Positions 1-4,826 of a stretch of DNA of 6,585 nt are shown piece by piece. The stretch is from positions 1 through 6,585 of the forward strand of contig JAKAMM010000102.1 of the NCBI GenBank assembly GCA_021812905.1, given 5' to 3'. A program made the translations under genes and the position numbers. The DNA is from Chloroflexota bacterium (GTDB lineage: Bacteria > Chloroflexota > Anaerolineae > Anaerolineales > Villigracilaceae). How positions within the stretch are numbered: position 1 is the stretch's first letter; every line of letters starts with the position of its first letter. The notes under the pieces are model-generated. The model had not been told where the DNA came from. It did not search any database and worked only from the letters and a program-made list of their open reading frames with translations.

Positions 1-369
1 GTCCATTGTGACGGGCGCTGGTTGTGCGATTGGCGCCGCGGTTGGCGGCGGCGGAGGCGTCTGCTGATAAACGGGAGCAGGCATCAGCGTCGCAGTCGGA
101 GGCGGGACCGCTGCGGACATCACGTAAGGCGTTACCGCATTAGTTTTCCTTCGCAGTGTCAGGAAACCGATCGCTATAGGGATTGCAATAAGAAGCAGTG
201 AAACGCAAATCATGGTGACGCCGAGAATTGGAAAGTTTTGCTCGTTCACTCCTCCGCCCGGCGCGCCTGCCGCAAACCAGATGCCTCCCAAACAAGCGAC
301 AATTCCGGGCAGGCCGCAAAACAAGGCCGACGCAATCGTTGCAATGATCCCACCGGTTTTATTGTTCAT
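1..369 (-). CDS. Small two-helix membrane protein with Pro-rich tail (partial)
   Basis: The frame is open from an ATG at 367-369 to the left edge of the window, giving 123 residues, so the C-terminus is missing. The start follows an AGGAGAG ribosome binding site (373-379) by three bases. The protein begins MNNKTGGIIATIASALFCG and has two hydrophobic segments (about residues 8-34 and 50-72) separated by a short Gly-rich loop. Charged residues (RRK) directly follow the second helix, which places the tail in the cytoplasm. From about residue 85 the chain is rich in Pro, Ala and Thr, with a run of five prolines, typical of a flexible linker leading to another domain beyond the edge. Similar short membrane proteins with a Pro-rich linker occur in Anaerolineae as I remember them, but I cannot name a function. 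It is transcribed away from the peptidase operon, from a promoter of its own. I am confident it is a real gene; its role is unknown. Confidence 0.75.
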   Translation of the reverse strand, partial: MNNKTGGIIATIASALFCGLPGIVACLGGIWFAAGAPGGGVNEQNFPILGVTMICVSLLLIAIPIAIGFLTLRRKTNAVTPYVMSAAVPPPTATLMPAPVYQQTPPPPPTAAPIAQPAPVTMD

Positions 370-397
370 TGTCTCTCCTCATTATTAGGCTATTATG

Positions 398-426
398 ATT
401 GTATAGCCGAAGAATGACAGACACAA
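398..426 (-). promoter_or_regulatory. Sigma70-type promoter for the leftmost membrane protein gene
   Basis: On the minus strand there is a TTGTGT -35 box (421-426), a 17-base spacer, and a TACAAT -10 box (398-403). The -10 box is 28 bases upstream of the ATG at 369. Box sequences and spacing both fit a housekeeping sigma factor. This is a prediction from sequence only. Confidence 0.5.
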
Positions 427-487
427 GAGGCAACTTGCGGTGCTGCCTCAACGGGCAGGAAAATATCTCAATAAAAGGGGAGCAGGC

Positions 488-583
488 ATGTCTCGCCTCA
501 TCCCAGCCGCCGAAGAGGTTGCTTCTTACCTCAAACAAAACAGGGCGGAATCAAATACCGCCACGCGCTTGTATTGGGCCTAA
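488..583 (+). pseudogene. 31-codon ORF, probable 5' remnant of a longer gene
   Basis: An ATG at 488 follows GGGGAG (477-482) by five bases and opens a 31-residue frame that ends with TAA at 581-583. The product starts MSRLIPAAEEVASYLKQNR and ends ATRLYWA. Two similarities pull in different directions. The first nine residues match the 88-aa protein at 3281 in eight positions, and the DNA from the ribosome binding site through the second codon is nearly the same (GGAGCAGGCATGTCT against GGAGCATGCATGTCT). The rest (VASYLKQNRA, then SNTATRLYWA) resembles the N-terminal SAM-like core-binding region of tyrosine recombinases, where an NT-x-x-x-Y pattern is common and is normally followed by a DW or DL step; here a stop codon comes instead. 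It may be a decayed integrase, a decayed paralogue of the 3281 gene, a chimera of both, or a real micropeptide. The family assignment is inference. Confidence 0.4.
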
Positions 584-597
584 AAAATTGCTATAGT
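569..597 (+). promoter_or_regulatory. Probable promoter of the peptidase/membrane protein operon
   Basis: A TTGTAT -35 box (569-574) is followed after 17 bases by TATAGT (592-597), which matches the -10 consensus at five of six positions. It lies 43 bases upstream of the peptidase start codon at 640 and overlaps the end of the 31-codon remnant, so transcription of the peptidase operon need not depend on that remnant. The -35 box matches the consensus in only three positions. Confidence 0.45.
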
Positions 598-639
598 GGT
601 AAAAAGCATTTTTCAGTTAGATCCTGAAGAAAGGAGTGG

Positions 640-1386
640 ATGTGTGCCGTGGCGCCTGGGAACTTTGATGAGTTTCTCGCAAAGCTGGTCAATACAGATA
701 AGGCCTTTCAGACCATAACAACTTTAGACGTACATGGAACGATAGACTGGCTTCCCACGGGGGATTTTGAAGAGCGCATGATAAGAGCCGTTCATTCTGT
801 GGGGCGGATACACGTGCGCGGCGGCAACGTAAAGTATGGAACGGGTTTCCTGGTTGGCCCGCACCTTCTTCTAACAAATAATCATGTTTTGCCTGACAAG
901 CAGTTCGTGAGGCAGGCAACCATTTGGATTGACTACGACGAACCCAAAGATATTCCCGAACATAATTATCACGAAGCAGTTGGGGTGGATTTATTGCGCT
1001 CCAGCCCGGAGGAACTGCTGGATTATTCCCTGGTCAGTGTGAAATTCCCAGAATCTGAAACCAAATCATGGACGCCCAGTCATATAAACTTGCGCGATCA
1101 CGGTCAATGGCCGGAGCCTGGAAAAGATTCGGTCATTATCGTCCAGCACCCAGACGGAGGTCCGCGAAAGATTATTCTTGATCCTGCGAATACTCAGGTA
1201 CTCGAAGTGATTGGGAAACGTATTTGGTATAACGCCGATACACAACCCGGCTCTTCAGGCTCGCCGGTGCTGGATTATCAATTTCGGGTGATCGGTCTGC
1301 ACCGGCAGTCTTACCCGAGCCGAAATGGGGCAGTGGATATACGGAAAATTCTGGAGGATGCCGATGATTTGATACCCCAAAAATAG
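640..1386 (+). CDS. Cytoplasmic trypsin-like (V8-type) serine peptidase
   Basis: A 248-residue protein with the trypsin fold triad in the expected order: His82 in the TNNHV motif after YGTGFLVGPH, Asp128 in LLDYSLV, and Ser206 in QPGSSGSPV. The GSSGSP form of the active-site loop, in place of GDSGGP, is like that of S1B (glutamyl endopeptidase/V8) members. A VQHPDGGPRKI segment (168-178) precedes the nucleophile, as in many bacterial intracellular trypsin-like domains. There is no signal peptide or membrane segment, so it should act in the cytoplasm. The first 60 residues (FDEFLAKLVNTDKAF onwards) are outside the catalytic fold and could be a small helical adaptor or the remnant of one. The ATG at 640 sits only three to four bases after AAGGAG (631-636), and an in-frame TGA at 625-627 rules out a longer form. 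Only 59 bases separate it from the next gene, so the two are probably cotranscribed. The substrate is unknown; the neighbouring membrane protein is a candidate. Confidence 0.85.
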   Translation: MCAVAPGNFDEFLAKLVNTDKAFQTITTLDVHGTIDWLPTGDFEERMIRAVHSVGRIHVRGGNVKYGTGFLVGPHLLLTNNHVLPDKQFVRQATIWIDYDEPKDIPEHNYHEAVGVDLLRSSPEELLDYSLVSVKFPESETKSWTPSHINLRDHGQWPEPGKDSVIIVQHPDGGPRKIILDPANTQVLEVIGKRIWYNADTQPGSSGSPVLDYQFRVIGLHRQSYPSRNGAVDIRKILEDADDLIPQK

Positions 1387-1445
1387 AACCATCTGAACCT
1401 TCCTGTCGATTCGTTTCTAATTCGCTATTACTAACGGAGGATGCC

Positions 1446-2207
1446 ATGAAACGTTTTCTGTCCGCTCTTGGCTTTGCCTTGGGGTTGGCGTTGATATCAA
1501 CCACTGTGGCTTTTGCCGCCGACGGTACCACCGACCCGGCCCAAACGGGTGAAATCGCCGGAAAATTGGCTGGCCTTGTGGCCGCCGCGACCCTGGTCGA
1601 GCGCATCGTTGAGATGATCTGGGATTTCTTTGAAAATAATATCCTGACTGCTTCGAAGTTCGTTAAGAATGCCAGCGATTACGTCGGTTGGGCGCAAAAC
1701 CAGGTGTTGGAAGCGCGCAATGCTTTGATCAAGGCCACCAATAAGGATGACCGTTCAGCTTTGGAGACAACCCTCCAAGATGCTGAAAAGCGCCTGTCGG
1801 GGTATCTGGATTCACCTGTGTATGTGACGTTTAAGAAAAAGATCAGCATGCCGCTCGGTATTGTATTAGCATTAATAGTGGCCTGGGTGGCTCAATTGCG
1901 TATGTTTGTCATGTTGAACATCCTGCCCGCGGATACAGCGGCCCCACTATTTTATGTGGATATCATCGTTACCGGTTTGGTGATCGGCACAGGCTCTGCG
2001 CCGGTTCACTCTTTGATAGGTATTTTGCAGAATACAAAGGATGCAGTGGATGCGGCTCGCGGTCTTTACACTGGTAAAGCCCTGGCCGAAGTCCGCCAGA
2101 CGGTGGAACTACTCAAGGAAGGCCAGGTGGAAGGCAAAGGCCGAGCAACCAAGCCAAAGAGCGCCATCGAGCTTGAGCGTATGGCACGTGATCTGGTTGA
2201 CCTTTAG
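1446..2207 (+). CDS. Exported/membrane helical protein of unknown function, partner of the peptidase
   Basis: A 253-residue protein with a strong ribosome binding site (GGAGG, 1436-1440, five bases before the ATG). It starts MKRFLSALGFALGLAL, a classical signal peptide with a likely cleavage site after VAFA (about residue 24). Then come an amphipathic to hydrophobic segment (about 37-62, with VERIVEMIWDFFENN), a charged helical stretch with coiled-coil character (about 70-125), a KKK cluster (130-132), a strong membrane helix (about 136-160) and a second one (about 168-193) containing GTGSAPVHSLIGIL. The C-terminal 58 residues are helical and rich in Lys, Glu and Arg. By the positive-inside rule the coiled coil and the tail lie in the cytoplasm, if the 37-62 segment crosses the membrane. 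I do not recognise a named family. The GxGSxPxHxLI motif looks conserved in style and could be functional. The gene lies 59 bases after the peptidase and is followed by a strong hairpin, which defines a two-gene operon. Confidence 0.8.
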   Translation: MKRFLSALGFALGLALISTTVAFAADGTTDPAQTGEIAGKLAGLVAAATLVERIVEMIWDFFENNILTASKFVKNASDYVGWAQNQVLEARNALIKATNKDDRSALETTLQDAEKRLSGYLDSPVYVTFKKKISMPLGIVLALIVAWVAQLRMFVMLNILPADTAAPLFYVDIIVTGLVIGTGSAPVHSLIGILQNTKDAVDAARGLYTGKALAEVRQTVELLKEGQVEGKGRATKPKSAIELERMARDLVDL

Positions 2208-2257
2208 TGATTGCATGTCAAGCGAACGCCCAGCCCTTTTGTAGACTAAGGTCTATG

Positions 2258-2299
2258 ATGAATAAACGTGGACGAGGAAACTCGTCCACGTTTATTCAT
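2258..2299. terminator. Perfect 19-bp hairpin, bidirectional terminator
   Basis: Arms 2258-2276 and 2281-2299 are perfect inverted repeats around a GAAA loop (2277-2280). The GC-rich core is CGTGGACGAG paired with CTCGTCCACG, flanked by AATAAA and TTTATT, so each strand places an A/T-rich run after the core. It lies between two convergent genes (the membrane protein ending at 2207 and the frameshifted gene ending at 2343) and could stop transcription from both sides. A smaller hairpin (TAGAC-TAAG-GTCTA, 2242-2255) precedes it. The core is shared with the hairpin at 3220-3254. Confidence 0.8.
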
Positions 2300-2342
2300 A
2301 AAACTGGTTTTATGGCTAGAATGCTAACAGAGATTTCAAAAA

Positions 2343-2763
2343 TTAGCGGACGATAGCTTGACGACCCGAATCAGAACGTCTGCGATAATGGAGCAAGATC
2401 AGCAGCAGTCCAAACTGGATGGCGGCGGGTGGATAAAAGTAATCGTTCGTCTTCGTAATGAATTTCCCGACCTTGTCAATGAACAGCCCAACGCCTACGC
2501 CCGCCAAAATTGACCCCAGCATATAGACCCAGCGGTTTGGCGTAAACAGCCATCAGGATGGCGCTGATGAACAGCGCCAATCTGCCCCACAACATGTGGG
2601 CGATGTGCAGAGTCCCGTTGCCTAATTGTGGGTAGCCGGTAAGTTTGAGATATAAGTGTGTAACCGCAACTGTCACGGCAAAACTGAGCAGGATCAAGCG
2701 AACGTAATAGTCGGCTCCTTCGCGCTCGACTGCTTTTCGAACTCGACCGGTTATTCGTAGCAT
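2343..2763 (-). pseudogene. Conserved small membrane protein, frameshifted near 2550
   Basis: Reading from ATG 2761-2763 (GGAGG ribosome binding site at 2768-2772) gives a well-formed membrane protein start: EREGADYYVRLILLSFAVTV, then LTGYPQLGNGTLHIAHMLWG and LALFISAILM. In that frame the chain then turns into VYAKPLGLYAG and a charged tail that ends at 2476. If one C of the pair 2550-2551 is skipped, the other frame continues sensibly as LFTPNRWVYMLGSILAG, VGVGLFIDKVGKFITKTNDY, FYPPAAIQFGLLLILL, and stops at TAA 2343-2345. The span of 421 bases is 140 codons plus one base. HMLWG followed by GVGxGxFIDxxGKFIT is a pairing I remember from a family of uncharacterised membrane proteins in Chloroflexota and Actinomycetota, so both halves belong to one gene. 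The cause may be a real mutation, a sequencing or assembly error, or less likely a programmed shift: no slippery heptamer is visible. Function unknown. Confidence 0.8.
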
Positions 2764-2814
2764 GAAACCTCCAAAGCATTTGTTATCTCGAAGGGAAATG
2801 ATGCTGGTGATGGA

Positions 2815-2820
2815 ATTATA
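2815..2820 (-). promoter_or_regulatory. TATAAT -10 box upstream of the frameshifted membrane protein gene
   Basis: The minus strand carries a perfect TATAAT at 2815-2820, 51 bases upstream of the ATG at 2763. I see no convincing -35 box 16-18 bases further upstream, so it may be weak, activator-dependent, or an accident of AT-rich sequence. Confidence 0.35.
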
Positions 2821-2868
2821 TCCATAGTTTTCATGTGGGAGTATTCCTCATTTTGGAAGCGGCCCCAG

Positions 2869-2896
2869 TTGCGAAATAAGGTGTAAAATTTAGATA
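2869..2896 (+). promoter_or_regulatory. Probable promoter of the DUF4404 gene
   Basis: TTGCGA (2869-2874) is followed after 16 bases by TAGATA (2891-2896), ending 31 bases before the start codon at 2928. It lies in the 164-base divergent intergenic region (2764-2927) shared with the frameshifted gene. Apart from the two promoter candidates I see nothing else in that region. Confidence 0.4.
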
Positions 2897-2927
2897 AGGA
2901 TTCTTACGTCGAAAGAGGTGCTTGTTT

Positions 2928-3200
2928 ATGGACGATCAGAAGCTTCGAAAATTACTAGAACAACTGCATGGCGAACTCGAACACACGCAAAGCGTGGACG
3001 ATAAAGGCCGCGCACTTTTAAGAGATCTGGATGCAGATATTCGTGGCCTCTTGAATCGCTCCAAAGGCGGTGCCCTGCAGGTGCAACCCCCAATGGTGGG
3101 ACTTTTGGAAGATACCATCGACCATTTCGAGATCACGCATCCCACCTTGACCATGGCCTTGTCCGAGTTGCTGACAGCTTTGAACAACGCCGGAATTTAA
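2928..3200 (+). CDS. DUF4404 family protein
   Basis: A 90-residue, charged, helical protein. I chose the ATG at 2928 because GAGGTG (2915-2920) lies seven bases before it; a TTG two codons earlier would sit one base from that site. The pattern fits what I know of DUF4404: an N-terminal helix LRKLLEQLHGELEHT, then DDKGRALLRDLDADIRGLL (24-42), a short linker, and a C-terminal part with IDHFEITHPTLTMALSELL and the ending LNNAGI. Family members are usually about 90 residues, so this one is full length. There is no signal peptide or membrane segment, and the function of the family is not known. The 88-aa helical protein follows 80 bases downstream in the same direction, with a strong hairpin in between. 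Confidence 0.85.
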   Translation: MDDQKLRKLLEQLHGELEHTQSVDDKGRALLRDLDADIRGLLNRSKGGALQVQPPMVGLLEDTIDHFEITHPTLTMALSELLTALNNAGI

Positions 3201-3219
3201 GCCAGTTGCATCAACCAAT

Positions 3220-3254
3220 AGAAAACGCGGACGATTTTTTCGTCCGCGTTTTCT
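3220..3254. terminator. 15-bp perfect hairpin with T5 loop between two codirectional genes
   Basis: Arms 3220-3234 and 3240-3254 are perfect inverted repeats (AAAACGCGGACGA with TCGTCCGCGTTTT, plus flanking pairs) around a loop of five T. It starts 20 bases after the DUF4404 stop codon and ends 26 bases before the ATG at 3281. The TTTTCTTC run on the right arm fits an intrinsic terminator for the DUF4404 gene. Because little room for a promoter remains before the next gene, it may be leaky, act as an attenuator, or protect an mRNA end. Its core is homologous to the hairpin at 2258-2299. Confidence 0.7.
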
Positions 3255-3280
3255 TCACCTTATTACTTACAGGAGCATGC

Positions 3281-3547
3281 ATGTCTAAACTTATCCCAGC
3301 TGCCGAGCGGATCGTCCGTGCTCGTGCCTTGATCCAACAAGCTCGCGGCCTGCCCGTTCCAACAGAGAATGGCCGAAATGATTTTTCCTACATCGCACAG
3401 GTCAAGACTTTTTTACAGCAAGCGCGTGACCTGGTCAAGTTTATCCGGCTGACCCCAAGCGCGACAGCCGAGATCAAGGAAGAGGTCAACAAAATTTATC
3501 AAGAGGCCGACCAAGCCGATAAGGATATATTGCATGGTAATAATTAA
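3281..3547 (+). CDS. 88-aa helical protein of unknown function
   Basis: The start at 3281 follows AGGAG (3271-3275) by five bases; the frame is open further upstream to 3206 but that stretch runs through the hairpin and has no ribosome binding site. The product starts MSKLIPAAERIVRARALIQQ and contains PVPTENGRNDFSYIAQVK (25-42), then LQQARDLVKFIRL and a final acidic/basic helix ending KDILHGNN. It looks like three or four amphipathic helices, soluble, with no export signal and no catalytic motif. I remember proteins with the PVP...DFSYxAQVK...ARDLVKFI pattern from Chloroflexota, all uncharacterised. It follows the DUF4404 gene and a hairpin, and converges with the cyclophilin gene. Its start region is nearly duplicated at 488. 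Confidence 0.75.
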   Translation: MSKLIPAAERIVRARALIQQARGLPVPTENGRNDFSYIAQVKTFLQQARDLVKFIRLTPSATAEIKEEVNKIYQEADQADKDILHGNN

Positions 3548-3569
3548 GATCTCGGAGCTCTTCTTAATT
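3542..3569. terminator. Weak AT-rich inverted repeat between convergent genes
   Basis: AATTAAGA (3542-3549) pairs with TCTTAATT (3562-3569) around a 12-base loop (TCTCGGAGCTCT), followed by a T-rich stretch (TTCTTTCTGTATTATTTC). It overlaps the stop codon of the 88-aa gene and fills the 32-base gap before the cyclophilin gene's stop. The stem is AT-rich, so it would be a weak terminator at best. Confidence 0.3.
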
Positions 3570-3579
3570 TCTTTCTGTA

Positions 3580-4314
3580 TTATTTCTCCGTGATCGTGAC
3601 GCTTTCCATTGTATCGCCGGGGAAGGCGGGATTCTGGCTGGGGTCGCGGCGGGTGATGCTATTGACTACGTCCATGCCGCTGATAACCTGTCCGAAGATG
3701 GTGTAATCGCTTTCCGACAAACCATACGGCCCAAACATAATGAAGAACTGACTGCCGTTTGTGTTTGGCCCGGCGTTTGCCATGGCAACTACACCGGGCT
3801 TGTCAAATGCCAGATCGTTTTTCTCGTTGACGAATTCATAGCCTGGGCCACCGCCGCCGGTTCCGGTTGGGTCGCCGCCCTGCGCCATGAAGCCGTCCAG
3901 GACGCGATGAAATGTCGTGCCATTGTAAAAACCATCGCGCGCCAGAAACACAAAGCTGTTGACAGTTCTGGGAGCCTTGTCTGGGTAAAGCTGGATGACG
4001 AACTCGCCGCCTTTTGCCATTTTGACGGTCGCAAAATATTGCTTGTTTACATTGATCGTCATCGGCGGCTCGGATGCATATTGCTTGGGTGTCGCTTGCG
4101 GGCCTGGCGTTGTAACCTGTTGAGCTTGTGGCGTAATATTGAATGCTCCCAATGTTGGGATCGCCGCCGTTGTTGAATTACGATTTGAAAAAAACATCCA
4201 AATGGCAACTACCGCGATCAGGATGATGACGCCGATACCTGTGATTTGAATGCCATCCAGCCCGCCTTTGTTTTTCTGTTGACTCTTCCTTTTTGCTGCG
4301 GATTTCTTTGCCAT
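3580..4314 (-). CDS. Membrane-anchored cyclophilin-type peptidyl-prolyl isomerase
   Basis: A 244-residue protein: a Lys-rich cytoplasmic N-terminus (MAKKSAAKRKSQQKNKGG), one membrane helix (about 23-42), a low-complexity linker rich in Thr, Pro and Gln (about 45-85), and a cyclophilin domain (about 92-244). Cyclophilin hallmarks are visible: APRTVNSFVFLARDGFYNG, FHRVLDGFMAQGGDPTGTGG (active-site Arg137, Phe142, Met143 and Gln145) and NGSQFFIMFG (Gln189, Phe191). The Trp of eukaryotic cyclophilins has no equivalent in GLSESDYTIFGQV, as in many bacterial members. Cyclophilins catalyse cis-trans isomerisation of peptide bonds before proline; the positive-inside rule puts this domain outside the membrane, where it would help secreted proteins fold. 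The ATG at 4314 has AAGGAG (4323-4328) eight bases upstream. It appears to be a single-gene unit. Confidence 0.93.
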   Translation of the reverse strand: MAKKSAAKRKSQQKNKGGLDGIQITGIGVIILIAVVAIWMFFSNRNSTTAAIPTLGAFNITPQAQQVTTPGPQATPKQYASEPPMTINVNKQYFATVKMAKGGEFVIQLYPDKAPRTVNSFVFLARDGFYNGTTFHRVLDGFMAQGGDPTGTGGGGPGYEFVNEKNDLAFDKPGVVAMANAGPNTNGSQFFIMFGPYGLSESDYTIFGQVISGMDVVNSITRRDPSQNPAFPGDTMESVTITEK

Positions 4315-4340
4315 GTGATTTTCTCCTTGAAAATATGGAA

Positions 4341-4369
4341 ACTATTTTATCTGAATCTTTGTTCGGCAA
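4341..4369 (-). promoter_or_regulatory. Probable promoter of the cyclophilin gene
   Basis: On the minus strand TTGCCG (4364-4369) and AATAGT (4341-4346) are separated by 17 bases, 26 bases upstream of the ATG. A TAAAAT (4344-4349) overlaps the -10 position. The palindrome at 4374-4406 ends five bases upstream of the -35 box, so the gene probably starts its own transcript here. Confidence 0.35.
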
Positions 4370-4373
4370 AACC

Positions 4374-4406
4374 AGACCTCGGAGGTTTGCAAAACCTCCG
4401 AGGTCT
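4374..4406. repeat. 15-bp perfect palindrome, REP-like element or terminator
   Basis: AGACCTCGGAGGTTT (4374-4388) and AAACCTCCGAGGTCT (4392-4406) are perfect inverted repeats around a three-base loop. It lies 23 bases beyond the stop codon of the SRPBCC gene and can end that transcript, though only a short GGTTTTG follows on the minus strand. A nearly symmetrical palindrome of this kind resembles REP-type intergenic repeats; I have the impression that the ACCTCGGAGGT motif recurs in Anaerolineae genomes, but this window contains one copy only. Confidence 0.7.
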
Positions 4407-4429
4407 AATTGACTCCCGTGTAATGATTC

Positions 4430-4819
4430 TTACTTTGTAAAATACTCTTTCATTGGTTTGAAATAAAAATCTTCCCAGCCCTGCTTGTATCCGTCAGCCT
4501 GGCCTTCGGGGATCTCGCTATGAATTAGTGTGATCTTTGTCCCGCCTTCGACGGCTTCCAATAAAAGTTCTACGCGCGAATCTGCGCTTTCTTCGGGGAA
4601 CTCGGTCGTGCGCCAGGCTTGCACGATGCGTGCATAAGGTTTCAATTCCAGAGTCTTGCCGAAGATATAATCGTCCCACGCGCTGAATGTCCCGCCCACG
4701 CGCGGCTCTACTTTTGCCGGACTGCCTGTCATGGCCGCGTGTCCCTCAGTCGAAAGCCAGGCGTTGAAAATTTCTTCGGCGCTGGACGGTAACACGGTGG
4801 AGACGGTAAATTTTTTCAT
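4430..4819 (-). CDS. SRPBCC / AHSA1-like domain protein
   Basis: A 129-residue single-domain protein. The START-like (SRPBCC) fold of the AHSA1 family is suggested by the opening KKFTVSTVLPSSAEEIFNAW, the PRVGGTFSAWDDYIFG strand pair (39-54), LKPYARIVQAWR (59-70), LEAVEGGTKITLIHSEIP (87-104), and a final helix GYKQGWEDFYFKPMKEYF (110-127). The fold makes a hydrophobic ligand pocket; members with this arrangement are mostly uncharacterised and the ligand cannot be told from sequence. There is no export signal, so it should be cytoplasmic. Its start codon lies seven bases after the psuG stop, and the ribosome binding site (AGGTG, 4824-4828) overlaps that stop codon, so translation of the two is probably coupled. 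The palindrome at 4374-4406 follows. Confidence 0.9.
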   Translation of the reverse strand: MKKFTVSTVLPSSAEEIFNAWLSTEGHAAMTGSPAKVEPRVGGTFSAWDDYIFGKTLELKPYARIVQAWRTTEFPEESADSRVELLLEAVEGGTKITLIHSEIPEGQADGYKQGWEDFYFKPMKEYFTK

Positions 4820-4826
4820 GGGACAC

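Noticed and set aside
399..596. 65-codon plus-strand ORF starting with TTG
   Set aside because: It has no ribosome binding site and low-complexity basic composition, it overlaps the better-supported ATG start at 488 in another frame, and it runs over both promoters.
2476..2763. First-frame 95-aa product taken as a complete protein
   Set aside because: Its tail (VYAKPLGLYAG to RRRWAVH) loses membrane character, while the other frame continues a recognisable family sequence, so I called one frameshifted gene.
3206..3280. 25-residue N-terminal extension of the 88-aa protein
   Set aside because: It would translate the hairpin (DDFFVRVFF) and lacks a ribosome binding site; AGGAG five bases before 3281 decides the start.
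3907..4176. 89-codon plus-strand ORF antisense to the cyclophilin gene
   Set aside because: It covers the conserved cyclophilin domain on the other strand and its Cys/Arg-rich product resembles no family I know.
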